Of a DNA stretch of 47,472 nucleotides, positions 36,561 through 44,970 are shown in pieces. Source of the DNA: a bacterium (GTDB lineage: Bacteria > Planctomycetota > Planctomycetia > Pirellulales > UBA1268); assembly GCA_029978085.1 (NCBI GenBank), contig JAPOJV010000008.1:1-47472 (forward strand), given 5' to 3'. Below the pieces are notes generated by a model. It saw only the letters and a program-made list of their open reading frames with translations, did not search any database and had not been told where the DNA came from. Position numbers and translations under genes: made by a program. How positions within the stretch are numbered: position 1 is the stretch's first letter; each line of letters starts with the position of its first letter.

Positions 36561-37555
36561 GCCGTTCCCTTCCGATCAAGTTCGCTCACGACGGCCCGCA
36601 GGAGGGTGTCGAGTCCCTGGCCGGTGACCGCACTGATCCCGATCACGTCGCGGCCGATGTCGCGGGCCAGCGCCTGCCGCACGTCGTCGGAGCCCGGCAG
36701 TTCGCACTTGCTCATCACGACCACCTCCGGCCGCTCGCCCAACGCGGCATCGTACCGCACGAGTTCCTCGCGAATCGCCCGATAGTTGGCCAGTGGATCG
36801 CTGCCGTCGATCGGGCAGGGCTCGACCACGTGCACGAGGATGCCGGCCCGCTCGACGTGCCGGAGGAATTCGTGGCCGAGGCCGACCCCCGCATGGGCAC
36901 CCTCGATCAGGCCCGGCAGGTCGGCCAGCACGAAGCTCCGGTCGCGGGAAATGGCCACGATCCCGAGGATCGGGGCCTTCGTCGTGAAGGCGTAGTCGGC
37001 GATCTCGGGCCGGGCCCGCGAGAGCCGCGAGAGCAGCGTGCTCTTACCGGCATTCGGCTTGCCGACGAGGCCGACGTCGGCGATCACCTTGAGTTCCAAC
37101 AGGAGGCGACGAACCTCCCCCTTCTCGCCGGGCGTGCACTCCCGCGGCGCCCGATTCGTGGACGTCTTGAAGAACAGGTTGCCCCGGCCTCCGGCCCCCC
37201 CCTTGGCGGCCACGATCGACTCGCCGGCCGTGGCCAGGTCCTTGATCACGAGGCCGCTGGTCTCGTCGACCACCATGGTGCCCGGGGGCACGAGCAGTAC
37301 GAGGTCGTGGGCGTTTCTCCCTTGGCAATTGGCCGGGCCGCCCGCCTCGCCCGAGTCCGCCTTCCATTGCCGGCGATGGGCGAGTGCAGCGAGGGAATCG
37401 ACGCCCGCCCGCGCCTCGAGGATCACGCTGCCGCCCGTGCCGCCGTCGCCGCCGTCGGGACCGCCGAGCGGCACATATTTCTCGCGCCGGAAGCTGCGCA
37501 TGCCGCGGCCACCGTCACCGGCTACCGCTTCGATCTGGACGCGGTCGACGAACAC
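36557..37555 (-). CDS. obgE: GTPase Obg
   Basis: A 332-residue ribosome-assembly GTPase with a glycine-rich N-terminal fold (VAGDGGRGMRSFRREKYVPL, GGDGGTGGSVILEA, GGAGGRGN) and a G domain with GKPNAGKST, DLPGLIEGAHAGVGLGHEFL and SKCE. The start is GTG, 12 bases after the rpmA stop. The rpmA-obgE pairing is conserved across bacteria. Confidence 0.97.
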   Translation of the reverse strand: MFVDRVQIEAVAGDGGRGMRSFRREKYVPLGGPDGGDGGTGGSVILEARAGVDSLAALAHRRQWKADSGEAGGPANCQGRNAHDLVLLVPPGTMVVDETSGLVIKDLATAGESIVAAKGGAGGRGNLFFKTSTNRAPRECTPGEKGEVRRLLLELKVIADVGLVGKPNAGKSTLLSRLSRARPEIADYAFTTKAPILGIVAISRDRSFVLADLPGLIEGAHAGVGLGHEFLRHVERAGILVHVVEPCPIDGSDPLANYRAIREELVRYDAALGERPEVVVMSKCELPGSDDVRQALARDIGRDVIGISAVTGQGLDTLLRAVVSELDRKGTA

Positions 37556-37567
37556 ACAGTGCCGGCG

Positions 37568-37822
37568 TTAGGCCGACGCACCGGCGACCACGTTCACTCG
37601 CCGGCCTTCCTGGTCGAAGAGCACCACGCCGTCGCTCAGGGCGAAGAGCGTGTAGTCGGTGCCCATGCCGACGTTCTTGCCGGGATGGAACTTGGTGCCC
37701 ACCTGACGGATGAGGATGTTGCCGGCCCGCACGGCCTGGCCGCCGAACTTCTTCACACCCCGTCGTTGGGCATTCGAGTCGCGGCCGTTGCGGCTGGAAC
37801 CCTGACCTTTTTTATGTGCCAT
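37568..37822 (-). CDS. rpmA: Ribosomal protein bL27
   Basis: An 84-residue 50S protein: [51 protein letters not shown]. No cleavable N-terminal extension; the frame is open upstream but the family start is at MAHKK. rplU, its usual partner, is not next to it. Confidence 0.97.
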   Translation of the reverse strand: MAHKKGQGSSRNGRDSNAQRRGVKKFGGQAVRAGNILIRQVGTKFHPGKNVGMGTDYTLFALSDGVVLFDQEGRRVNVVAGASA

Positions 37823-37915
37823 CTCTCGTTGCTCCTGCCGCCGAACCGCGAAACTGCGGAAAACTGAATCTGGTGGAAACCGAACGGTGCCCGGGGCCAG
37901 TCTGGCCACCCGTGG

Positions 37916-39688
37916 CTACCTGCCTGGAATCATATCCTCGTATCGGAAAATCCAGGCATGGTCAATGCCCTCGTGCACTCCCGCGGCGTCGGCATAGAGG
38001 GCGGCCCCCCCGGGGCCGAACAGGCCTCGGAGCACAGCCTGCCGCTTTTTCGCGTCCGGCTCGCCGGCCACCGCCGGCTGTAGAGCGGCAAACGCCGACC
38101 GCGCGTCCCCAGTCGTGAGCTGCCGATGATCCACCCCCAGGGCGTCGAGGGCCAAGGCCGCCCGAGCGGCAGCGAGTTGCCGCCGGAGCCACTCGACACG
38201 GCGGCCCGCCGCACCAAACGCCTGATCCGCAGCAGCTGCCCGCGCGGATGCCGACGGCAGCGATTCGAGCTGTCGCAGCACCTTCGCCAGGGATGTCAGC
38301 GGCCGGGCGGCAAACGCCTCGGGGTCGAGGTCGGCGGCGGCCAGCGCCTCCTCGCGGAGCCGATCGCGTTCAGCATCGACGGGCCCCGCAGCGGCCCGCG
38401 CCAGTTCCTCGAACACGTCCGATCCCTGCTCGCCGAAGATCTGCCCGACCACCGCGCCACGATCGACCGGGTTGGGGAGTTGCTCGAGCGCCACAAGCAC
38501 CGCGGCCAGCGGCAGCAGACTTGGCGCCGCCTCCTCGCCCTCCGGCTCCAAGAGATCCGTCCACGAGAGTTTCAGCCGCTCGAGGCCGGCGTCGGGAGCC
38601 TGGCCGCCGGACTGCATGCGGCCGATGGCGTCGAGGAGCCGGCCACCGAGAGCCATGCGTTCGAACATTCCGGCGAACCCGATGCTCATTTCCTCGTCGT
38701 CGTCCCGCCGATCGTCCCCCGGCCGCCAGAAGTCGAGCCGCAGGGCCTGGAGCGTCTGCTCCATGCCCGCGCCGGGCACGGCATCGGCGGCGATCACCGA
38801 CTCGGCCCGCTTGCGCCAGCGGATCGCGTTCGTCAGGCCGCGGATGTAGATCGAAAAAAAGTCGATCCGCGGGTCGACGCCCTCCCATACGGCCACGCCC
38901 CACCGCTCCTCGCCCGGCTGCAGTTCCTCGGCCGCCATCGCAGCGCTGTCGAGCAGAGGGCGGCTCGGGTCCTCCCGTTCCTGGATGGCGGCCAGCGCCG
39001 AGGGCACGACGCGGTCGAGATAGGCACGGTAGGCGACGGCAGCATCGTCGGGCTCCACCGGCTCCCGGCTCTCGAGCACGAACTGCGGCAGGAATCGAAC
39101 GGCAGCCTCGAACGGCTCGGTCCCGCGGTTGAGCGGATTCTCCGCATCGATCACCGCCCGGCGGCCACCGACGTTCCGGACTCTGTAAACGAGATACCAG
39201 ACTCGCTTCCGCTGCATCTTCTCGGCCGACTGGGGCACGTCGATGTCGATCGTCCGCGGCGGCTTGAAGGCGAACTCGAGGCACCAAATATCCCGGGACG
39301 ACTCGCGGTCGCGACCTCGGGCAGAAAGCGTGCCGCCAACCGGCGCCTGCTTCGGCGTCCATTCAAGGTCGGGCCGCGCCGTGATGTCCGGGATATCGCC
39401 GCGCAGAAGCGTGTCGGCTGCAGAGCGATTCGGAGCGATGACCGTCAACGCACCGGGAGCCAACTGCCGAAACCCCGGCGGCTGAGCCTGAGCACCAGAC
39501 GAACAAGCAAGCATCGAAAAAACGACGATCGCTCCGCACCACCACAACGGGTAGGCGAGGGGGTCGGTGCAAGCTCGAGGAGCATGTGGACCGAGTCTTC
39601 GAGGTCCCGCGACGAGACTTGTACCGCCCCCGAGCCGGCGCCGCCCTATGGTCCCGGCATTTTCAGCGACTAGCGACGAATCCGGCAT
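37916..39688 (-). CDS. Large exported protein of unknown function
   Basis: A 590-residue protein that I cannot assign to a family. A basic N-terminus of about 48 residues is followed by a hydrophobic segment (LWWCGAIVVFSMLACSSGAQ) and an Ala-Gln-Ala cleavage-like site, so it is probably exported or anchored by its N-terminus. The mature part has beta-rich sequence (VWYLVYRVRNVGGRR, FLPQFVLESREPVEP) and then, from about residue 330, a helical Ala/Leu/Arg/Glu-rich half. The ATG has GAGGGAG upstream. It lies before rpmA-obgE in the same direction. A hairpin with an A/T stem (39721-39744) lies just upstream. Confidence 0.75.
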   Translation of the reverse strand: MPDSSLVAENAGTIGRRRLGGGTSLVAGPRRLGPHAPRACTDPLAYPLWWCGAIVVFSMLACSSGAQAQPPGFRQLAPGALTVIAPNRSAADTLLRGDIPDITARPDLEWTPKQAPVGGTLSARGRDRESSRDIWCLEFAFKPPRTIDIDVPQSAEKMQRKRVWYLVYRVRNVGGRRAVIDAENPLNRGTEPFEAAVRFLPQFVLESREPVEPDDAAVAYRAYLDRVVPSALAAIQEREDPSRPLLDSAAMAAEELQPGEERWGVAVWEGVDPRIDFFSIYIRGLTNAIRWRKRAESVIAADAVPGAGMEQTLQALRLDFWRPGDDRRDDDEEMSIGFAGMFERMALGGRLLDAIGRMQSGGQAPDAGLERLKLSWTDLLEPEGEEAAPSLLPLAAVLVALEQLPNPVDRGAVVGQIFGEQGSDVFEELARAAAGPVDAERDRLREEALAAADLDPEAFAARPLTSLAKVLRQLESLPSASARAAAADQAFGAAGRRVEWLRRQLAAARAALALDALGVDHRQLTTGDARSAFAALQPAVAGEPDAKKRQAVLRGLFGPGGAALYADAAGVHEGIDHAWIFRYEDMIPGR

Positions 39689-39933
39689 GGCAGCTCCCTC
39701 GCGGAGAATCGTAGCGATTTCCCGTTCTTTTCCGAAAAAACGGGCATCTTTCTCATTTTCCGCAAACTTCCTTGCCTGCCCATGTTTCCCAAATCACAAT
39801 TACGGCATCTCCGATCCAGCATCCGACTGCTCGTTCCCTGGCCCTCCGCGGACCGATGAGCAGATGGGGTTGGGCCGGTCAACGCCCCGTGGTACACGCC
39901 CGACAGACAAGCCATTCGGGCCCCAAGCTCGCC

Positions 39934-40224
39934 ATGCTCCAGAAAAACCCGCTCTGTCCGCCCCTTCCGAGCCAGTCGCCGCGGGCGGCCGTGTCCGCGA
40001 CCGCCGCCGCTTCCGCAGGGCGGTTCGTGTCGGCCGATGACTTCGACGCCACGGGCGTGTTGGCCGGGATGGATCCGTGCGAATCGCGGTACTGGTGGAT
40101 GCCGGAAATGTATGGCCCGGACGCCGAGGCCGCGGTCGGCGGGCAGCCGCTCGCCGATGCCCTGTCGCGGGGCCCGCGTCAGGCCACGAGGCGTTCCACG
40201 TCGCGGGCCACGGCCGCAGCCTGA
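39934..40224 (+). CDS. Hypothetical protein, 96 aa
   Basis: Not recognised. It starts MLQKNPLCPPLPSQSPRAAV; the central part (SADDFDATGVLAGMDPCESR, YWWMPEMYGPDAEAAV) has composition and third-position GC like real genes here. No clear ribosome-binding site. The last 46 bases run convergently into the end of parA. The 245 bases before it back to 39688 show only the hairpin at 39721-39744. Confidence 0.35.
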   Translation: MLQKNPLCPPLPSQSPRAAVSATAAASAGRFVSADDFDATGVLAGMDPCESRYWWMPEMYGPDAEAAVGGQPLADALSRGPRQATRRSTSRATAAA

Positions 40225-41027
40225 TCGATCTCCGCCGCCAGGGCCTGATAGTCGGCTGCACCGTGTGACTCCGGCGCGTAGTCGAAGATCGACTGCCCGA
40301 AACTCGGTGCCTCGGCCAGGCGGATGTTCCGGCGAATCCGGGTCTCAAACACGGTGGCATCCCGCCAGGCTGGATGGGCCGTGGCGGCGGCGGTGAAGAA
40401 ATCGGCCACGTCGCGGCCAATCTCGCTGGCGAGGCGGGTGCCGCTCTCGTACATGCAGAGCACCACGCCCAACAGCCGCAGCCGCGGATTGACGTGCTCC
40501 GACACGAGCTCGATCGTCTCGAGGAGTTTGCTCAGTCCGTGGAGCGCGAGAAAGTGGGGCTGCAGTGGGAGGAGCACCTCGTCGACGGCGGCGAGTGCGT
40601 TGAGCGAAAGCAGGCCGAGCGAGGGGGGGCAGTCGACCACCACGTACTCGAAGCGGTCGGCGGCGGCCGCGGCCTCCCCGCACCGGGGGTCGGCTGCCAG
40701 CCTCTGACGCAGAATCGATTCCCGCCCCGGCCGGCCGGCCAGTGCCATTTCCACTGCCGAGAGGTCGATGTGCGACGGCACCACCCAGAGGTTGTCGCCC
40801 GCCGGCACCGTGGCCGCCGCCAGGGGCTGACCGCCCGTGAGCACATCGAAGGCCGACGCGGGGTGTGCCCCGGGCGTGACGCCCGCATGGATCGTGGCAT
40901 GCGCCTGCGGATCGAGATCGATCAGACAGACCCGACGGCCCGCCCGGGCCAGCGCCACGGCCAGATTGACGGACGTGGTGGTCTTGCCCACGCCCCCTTT
41001 TTGATTGGCGACGGCGATCGCGCGCAT
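40179..41027 (-). CDS. ParA/Soj family partition ATPase
   Basis: A 282-residue deviant-Walker ATPase: IAVANQKGGVGKTTTSVNLA (K signature at residues 10-18), VCLIDLDPQAHAT, VVVDCPPSLGLLSLNALAAV. It begins at ATG 41027. In chromosomes it would act with ParB in origin segregation, but no parB lies beside it, and orphan homologues position other cargo. No recognisable ribosome-binding site before the ATG. Confidence 0.92.
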   Translation of the reverse strand: MRAIAVANQKGGVGKTTTSVNLAVALARAGRRVCLIDLDPQAHATIHAGVTPGAHPASAFDVLTGGQPLAAATVPAGDNLWVVPSHIDLSAVEMALAGRPGRESILRQRLAADPRCGEAAAAADRFEYVVVDCPPSLGLLSLNALAAVDEVLLPLQPHFLALHGLSKLLETIELVSEHVNPRLRLLGVVLCMYESGTRLASEIGRDVADFFTAAATAHPAWRDATVFETRIRRNIRLAEAPSFGQSIFDYAPESHGAADYQALAAEIDQAAAVARDVERLVA

Positions 41028-41143
41028 GGCTGATGAATCCGGCGTGACGGGCGGCCGAAGGCCGACGCCGCACCCGCGCGCCAGCCTGCCGCTGCGGGCG
41101 GAGAGTAGGCTGCCGAGCCCGCCCTCAAAAGACCGATTCCGGG

Positions 41144-41683
41144 CTATTTCTCGGCGGCGAGCGCGGCCAGCCAGGAGCGAAGCCCCTTCTCTATTCGCCC
41201 CAGTCCCACTCGGCGATCCCGTCCGGCCACGGCCAGGGTCCCGCCGGCCGGATCGAAGTCGATCACGACCACGGTGGCGGGAGCGGCGGCTGAAGCCTCG
41301 CCATAGAAGGCGAATGCCGCATCCCATTCGGCTCCCGTGGAGGCAGGCCGCTCCCAGTCGAAGTTTGCGTCCTCGACGAGGCCGCGGCGGAGGTGCACCA
41401 ACCCCGGCGCTCGGCTGATGTCGGTGCGTATGGCGGTCTCGAGCGCGGGCTGGGCGTCGGCGGACGCGGGGGGCGTCCAGAGTTCCACGCGGGCGGCGGC
41501 CTGGACCTGCCGGGCCGCATCACTCCCATACAACTCAAGGCATCGCCGCGTCTGCCGCCACTGAAACCAGATGGCGAAGCAGGCGAGCAAGACGCCGAGC
41601 AGCACGAGCCCAGCGACCAGCGGCCGGCCGCTGGGCTGCCGCGTGTGAGTCTGGGCGTTCGGTGACTGCATCGAATGCTGCAT
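41144..41683 (-). CDS. Hypothetical membrane-anchored protein
   Basis: About 179 residues, not recognised. A short N-terminus (from M of MQHSMQSPNAQ; the second ATG at 41671 is equally possible) is followed by a single membrane helix, PLVAGLVLLGVLLACFAIWF, then a 125-residue domain outside or inside with VHLRRGLVEDANFDWERP, TVVVIDFDPAGGTLAV and a Lys-ending helix. The gene is upstream of parA on the same strand. Confidence 0.6.
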   Translation of the reverse strand: MQHSMQSPNAQTHTRQPSGRPLVAGLVLLGVLLACFAIWFQWRQTRRCLELYGSDAARQVQAAARVELWTPPASADAQPALETAIRTDISRAPGLVHLRRGLVEDANFDWERPASTGAEWDAAFAFYGEASAAAPATVVVIDFDPAGGTLAVAGRDRRVGLGRIEKGLRSWLAALAAEK

Positions 41684-41762
41684 GCAGGCACTGTATACTC
41701 GCGTTCCCGATTGGCCGATCCCAACCGGCGGCCGTCCCTTCCGATCATGCGGAGTCTTGCGG

Positions 41763-41990
41763 ATGCCCAATGCCTTCGATCCTTACCGGGAAGCACTCGT
41801 CGTGGAGCAGCAGACCGTGTGGCCCGACACCTATGAGGATTGGCCCGCGGCCGACAAGCAGCGGGTCGAGGCCCTGCTGCACGCCAGCCCCAGCGAGGCG
41901 GCGGAACTCGACTACGTCCGCCAGCACACCGGCTTTGCCCGCGTGATCACCGTCACCTCGGCGGACCTCGACCGCGTGAGCGTCGCCTGA
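41763..41990 (+). CDS. Small conserved-looking protein, 75 aa
   Basis: Starts MPNAFDPYREALVVEQQTVW with GGAG eight bases upstream. Acidic, soluble, no known motif. It is separated from aroB by two bases, so they are probably co-transcribed and coupled. Function unknown. Confidence 0.75.
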   Translation: MPNAFDPYREALVVEQQTVWPDTYEDWPAADKQRVEALLHASPSEAAELDYVRQHTGFARVITVTSADLDRVSVA

Positions 41991-41992
41991 CC

Positions 41993-43126
41993 GTGGCCGT
42001 CATCCGTCTGCACCTGCCGGCCGCCGCGGACCCTGATTCCGCAGGAACGGGCGCAGGCTCACCCCCCGACCGCTCGTATGACATCATCTGCGGCCGCGGC
42101 ATCCTCGATCAGGTCGGCGACCGGCTGACCGCTGCCGGCGTCCGGCGTGCCGTGGTGGTGAGCGACGCGGCGGTGGCGGCATCCCACGCCCGCCGGGTGT
42201 CCGAATCGTTGGCTGCCCGCGGAATTCAGGTCATTCCCGTCGAAATCCCCTCGGGCGAGGCCTCGAAAAGCCTGTCCGAGGCGGGCAGGGTGTGGGGCAT
42301 CCTGGCCGAGCGGGCCGTGGATCGCAGCACCCACATCGTGGCCGTTGGCGGGGGCGTTGTCGGTGATCTGGCCGGCTTCGTGGCGGCCACTTTCGCCCGC
42401 GGTATTCCCGTCTGGCAGGTGCCCACCACACTCGTCGCCCAGGTCGACAGTGCCATCGGCGGTAAAACAGGTATCAATCTCCCCGCCGGCAAGAACCTGG
42501 TGGGGGCGTTCTGGCAGCCGAGCGGTGTCTTTTCCGACATCGACACCCTGGCCACGCTCCCGAACCGTGAATACCTGAGCGGACTGGCCGAGGTCGTGAA
42601 ATACGGCATGATCTTCGACCCCGGCTTTTTTGCCTGGCTGGAGGCCCACGCCGCCGAACTCGTGGACCGGTCTCCGGAACCGCTCGCCCACGCGGTCGAA
42701 CGATCGGCCGCCCTGAAGGCTGCGGTCGTGGAGCGGGACGAGCGGGAAATCACCGGCGCCCGGGCAGCCCTCAACTACGGCCACACGTTCGCCCACGCCT
42801 TCGAGACCGCCGCCGGCTACGGCCGGCTTCTGCACGGGGAGGCCGTGGCCATCGGCATGAGCTGCGCGGCCCGACTGGCGGCAGATATGGGCCGAATCGC
42901 GGCCGATATCCCCGGCCGACAGGATGCGATTCTGACCAGCCTCGGCCTGCCCATCTCGCTGGCTGGGGTGGGTCCGCTCGCGGCAGATGAGCTATTGGCG
43001 ATCATGGCCCGCGACAAAAAGTCGGTCGGGGGCCGGCTCCGGTTCGTGCTCCCCTCGCGGATCGGGGCCGTTGACCTGGTCGCCGACGTGGACGAGCCGC
43101 TCGTCCGCCGGGTGCTGGCCGGCTGA
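41993..43126 (+). CDS. aroB: 3-Dehydroquinate synthase
   Basis: A 377-residue enzyme (EC 4.2.3.4), second step of the shikimate pathway. NAD-binding VAVGGGVVGDLAGFVAATFA; VPTTLVAQVDSAIGGKTGIN; NLVGAFWQPSGV; metal-binding LNYGHTFAHAFE and LHGEAVAIGM. The start is GTG, two bases after the preceding stop. About 30 extra residues precede the domain. Confidence 0.97.
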   Translation: MAVIRLHLPAAADPDSAGTGAGSPPDRSYDIICGRGILDQVGDRLTAAGVRRAVVVSDAAVAASHARRVSESLAARGIQVIPVEIPSGEASKSLSEAGRVWGILAERAVDRSTHIVAVGGGVVGDLAGFVAATFARGIPVWQVPTTLVAQVDSAIGGKTGINLPAGKNLVGAFWQPSGVFSDIDTLATLPNREYLSGLAEVVKYGMIFDPGFFAWLEAHAAELVDRSPEPLAHAVERSAALKAAVVERDEREITGARAALNYGHTFAHAFETAAGYGRLLHGEAVAIGMSCAARLAADMGRIAADIPGRQDAILTSLGLPISLAGVGPLAADELLAIMARDKKSVGGRLRFVLPSRIGAVDLVADVDEPLVRRVLAG

Positions 43127-43172
43127 CACCCCCTTGGCCCCCATGGGGCCGGTGGGCTCCAGCGACCACCCC

Positions 43173-43232
43173 TGGAGCGAATCGCTCCACCTCCCGGTCG
43201 CTAGCGACCAGTGACTGGAGCGAATCGCTCCA
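43173..43232. promoter_or_regulatory. Tandem palindromes, candidate enhancer sites
   Basis: TGGAGCGAATCGCTCCA (8-base arms around one base) is repeated exactly at 43173-43189 and 43216-43232, 43 bases apart (about four helical turns). Between them is the perfect 14-base palindrome GGTCGCTAGCGACC (43196-43209). They lie 146-205 bases before a candidate sigma-54 promoter, which suits binding of an activator. They also follow aroB by about 50 bases and could contribute to termination. Confidence 0.5.
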
Positions 43233-43377
43233 CCCAGCGCGGGCGGCTGTGACGCGCACTCCCCTCGCCGGCGGCCGGATCGCACTCGCGGAAAACCCAT
43301 TTTTTCAGCGGCAAACGCCCCATGCGCGGCCTCGGCGAGCAGGTCGCGCCGGCACAAAACGAATGGCGGGCCGACTT

Positions 43378-43392
43378 TGGCACGCCGTCTGC
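43378..43392 (+). promoter_or_regulatory. Candidate sigma-54 promoter for the receiver-like cluster
   Basis: Reads TGGCACG-CCGT-CTGC followed by A: GG-N10-GC spacing is exact and only the first base of the -12 TTGC differs. The predicted start is near 43404, about 97 bases before the first small gene. The upstream palindromes are in enhancer range. Confidence 0.5.
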
Positions 43393-43439
43393 ATTGGAGA
43401 GCAGGCGTCGGGTGGTCACCCCAGTGAAGGTCACCCGGC

Positions 43440-43462
43440 ATCGGCGATCAGACATCGCCGAT
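43440..43462 (+). other. Stem-loop in the leader of the cluster
   Basis: Nine-base perfect arms (ATCGGCGAT, ATCGCCGAT) with a 5-base loop CAGAC lie about 38 bases before the ATG at 43501. It may affect translation or mRNA stability. Apart from this hairpin, the palindromes and the promoter, the 374-base gap from 43127 to 43500 shows nothing. Confidence 0.45.
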
Positions 43463-43500
43463 CGTGTTGCGTGTGCCCTGCTGGAAACGAGGAAGTGCTC

Positions 43501-43620
43501 ATGAACGTTACCGCCCATGCCTTCAGTCGTGCTGATGCGTATCGGTCGCTGACCCGCACGGACCTGTGCCTGTGCGTCCTGCCGATCGCGGTGTTTCTGT
43601 CGATCGTCTCGCTTGTCTGA
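43501..43620 (+). CDS. Small membrane peptide, 39 aa
   Basis: Starts MNVTAHAFSRADAYRSLTRT and ends with a hydrophobic helix of about 18 residues (LCVLPIAVFLSIVSLV). GAGGAAG lies about six bases before the ATG. First gene of the plus-strand cluster. No family recognised; a single-pass peptide with the short soluble part first. Confidence 0.6.
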   Translation: MNVTAHAFSRADAYRSLTRTDLCLCVLPIAVFLSIVSLV

Positions 43621-43691
43621 TCACGGCTCTCGAGAGAGCTGTGACTCGTCGCCTCTTCTGATTTCGCTTTCGCTCTTCCGGAGGATTCAGC

Positions 43692-43805
43692 GTGCTTGCC
43701 ACCCTTGCCTGCGATGTGTCGTCGGTGCTCCGTTCCGCACCTTCGGTGATCGTCAGTTGCCTCATGGCGGTTTTCGCTGTCGTCATTGTCACGGTCATCG
43801 GCTGA
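43692..43805 (+). CDS. Small membrane peptide, 37 aa
   Basis: Starts at GTG: MLATLACDVSSVLRSAPSVI, then the helix VSCLMAVFAVVIVTVIG to the end. GGAGG lies about seven bases upstream. Second gene of the cluster, same layout (soluble stub, C-terminal membrane helix) as the first. No family recognised. Confidence 0.55.
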   Translation: MLATLACDVSSVLRSAPSVIVSCLMAVFAVVIVTVIG

Positions 43806-43852
43806 ACGACTCCCGTTCGCGAAGCCCACCGCTCACCACAGAGATCTTTCCG

Positions 43853-44350
43853 ATGGAAACCCCCGCTGCATTCGATTCGTCGCCGAGCCTTCACGCGGCC
43901 GGAATTCGTGAGATCGTGATCGTGGACAACTCGTGCGATCGCTACGGCGATTTCGTGCGGGCCGCCCAGGATGGCGAGGTTGGCCTTCACTTTTGTGTAG
44001 ATGGGCGGTCTGCAGTGCGTCTCGCGCGTCGATTCCGCGCTGATGCGTGGCTTGTGTCCGCCGATCTGCCCGACATGTCCGGCTTCGACCTCCTCGACAT
44101 GCTCTCGCCGCACGTCTTGCAGGGCGACGTCGATCCGATGCTGTCGGGCGCCCGGATTTCACTGGATCGCATGGGCGAGGGCCTGAGGGCCGGGATTTTC
44201 ATCGTGTCGGATAGCTACCGCCTGGTGGACGAGCAGCGAGCCCTGGCGTCCGGTGTCTCGGGATACCTCGTGCGGCCGGTGACGCTCGACGTCATTCGGA
44301 ATTCCCGCCGGCCGGCGACCGCCACGGCATCGGCCCTCGATCCTGCCTGA
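43853..44350 (+). CDS. Receiver-like protein without the phospho-acceptor (pseudo-receiver 1)
   Basis: A 165-residue protein whose residues 18-150 follow the response-regulator receiver pattern: IVIVDNSCD (D25 where the acidic pocket lies, but N26 instead of a second Asp), ADAWLVSADLPDMSGFDLL, GIFIVSDS and LVRPVTLDVI. Aligned without gaps, the phospho-acceptor Asp is S69 and the conserved Lys is R141. It can thus not be phosphorylated in the usual way. No output domain. About half its residues match the protein at 44971-45510. It has a loop insertion near 85-112 relative to its paralogue. Confidence 0.75.
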   Translation: METPAAFDSSPSLHAAGIREIVIVDNSCDRYGDFVRAAQDGEVGLHFCVDGRSAVRLARRFRADAWLVSADLPDMSGFDLLDMLSPHVLQGDVDPMLSGARISLDRMGEGLRAGIFIVSDSYRLVDEQRALASGVSGYLVRPVTLDVIRNSRRPATATASALDPA

Positions 44351-44440
44351 CGGCGGATCTCATCGTCTCTTCTTCTCTTCACGTTTTTCATCCGTTTGAC
44401 ATCTCTTCGCTCGATTTCATTCGTCTGGGGGTTTTGAGCT

Positions 44441-44887
44441 ATGGGGGCAATTCGTTCATCGGTTCAGACGTGGAGCCAGGTGCTGGCTCTGATTGCTGCC
44501 GCGGTCATGAGCGTGGGTAGCTTCGTCCAGACAGCACGTGCCGAAGGCGTGCTCGGGAGCGGGGCGTTCGTTTCCGGTGGGCTACAAGAGGATGGGTCTT
44601 TGACCGATGCTCTCGGCAGCACGCACCTTGAGGCTCCGGCAGTGGCCGAGCCATCTCGCCCGGCCAGCAGCCGCATGGCGATCCGCCCCGCCTCGCCCGA
44701 TGAGCGGGCCGATGCCGGCGGCGACTTCTTCCGCCTTTCGAGGATTGCCCTGCCGCTCGTGCTGCATTCGACGGTCGGCGAGCCGGCCGATGCGGTTGTC
44801 ATCGCGAGCAGCGTCCGCCCGATGACCGGCACGATGGTCGGCCTGCGTCCCCATCCGCGGACGTGGGGGAGCACGCTCGGCCGCTGA
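44441..44887 (+). CDS. Small exported protein, 148 aa
   Basis: A signal peptide (WSQVLALIAAAVMSVGSFVQ, then TARA with likely cleavage after residue 34) is followed by a 114-residue mature part, which includes ADAGGDFFRLSRIALPLVLH and VGLRPHPRTWG. No family recognised. It lies between the two receiver-like genes. Confidence 0.7.
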   Translation: MGAIRSSVQTWSQVLALIAAAVMSVGSFVQTARAEGVLGSGAFVSGGLQEDGSLTDALGSTHLEAPAVAEPSRPASSRMAIRPASPDERADAGGDFFRLSRIALPLVLHSTVGEPADAVVIASSVRPMTGTMVGLRPHPRTWGSTLGR

Positions 44888-44970
44888 CGCGGGCCGGGAC
44901 GTTTCCCGCGGCCTTTCCCGGATCCCAACACCTCATCATTCAACTCATTTCCTTCGTCAAGGAATCTCAC

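Noticed and set aside
43853-44350. Ordinary phosphorylatable response regulator
   Set aside because: The Asp two residues downstream of the acceptor position cannot be aligned without a gap to the phospho-acceptor, and the acidic pocket and Lys are also changed.
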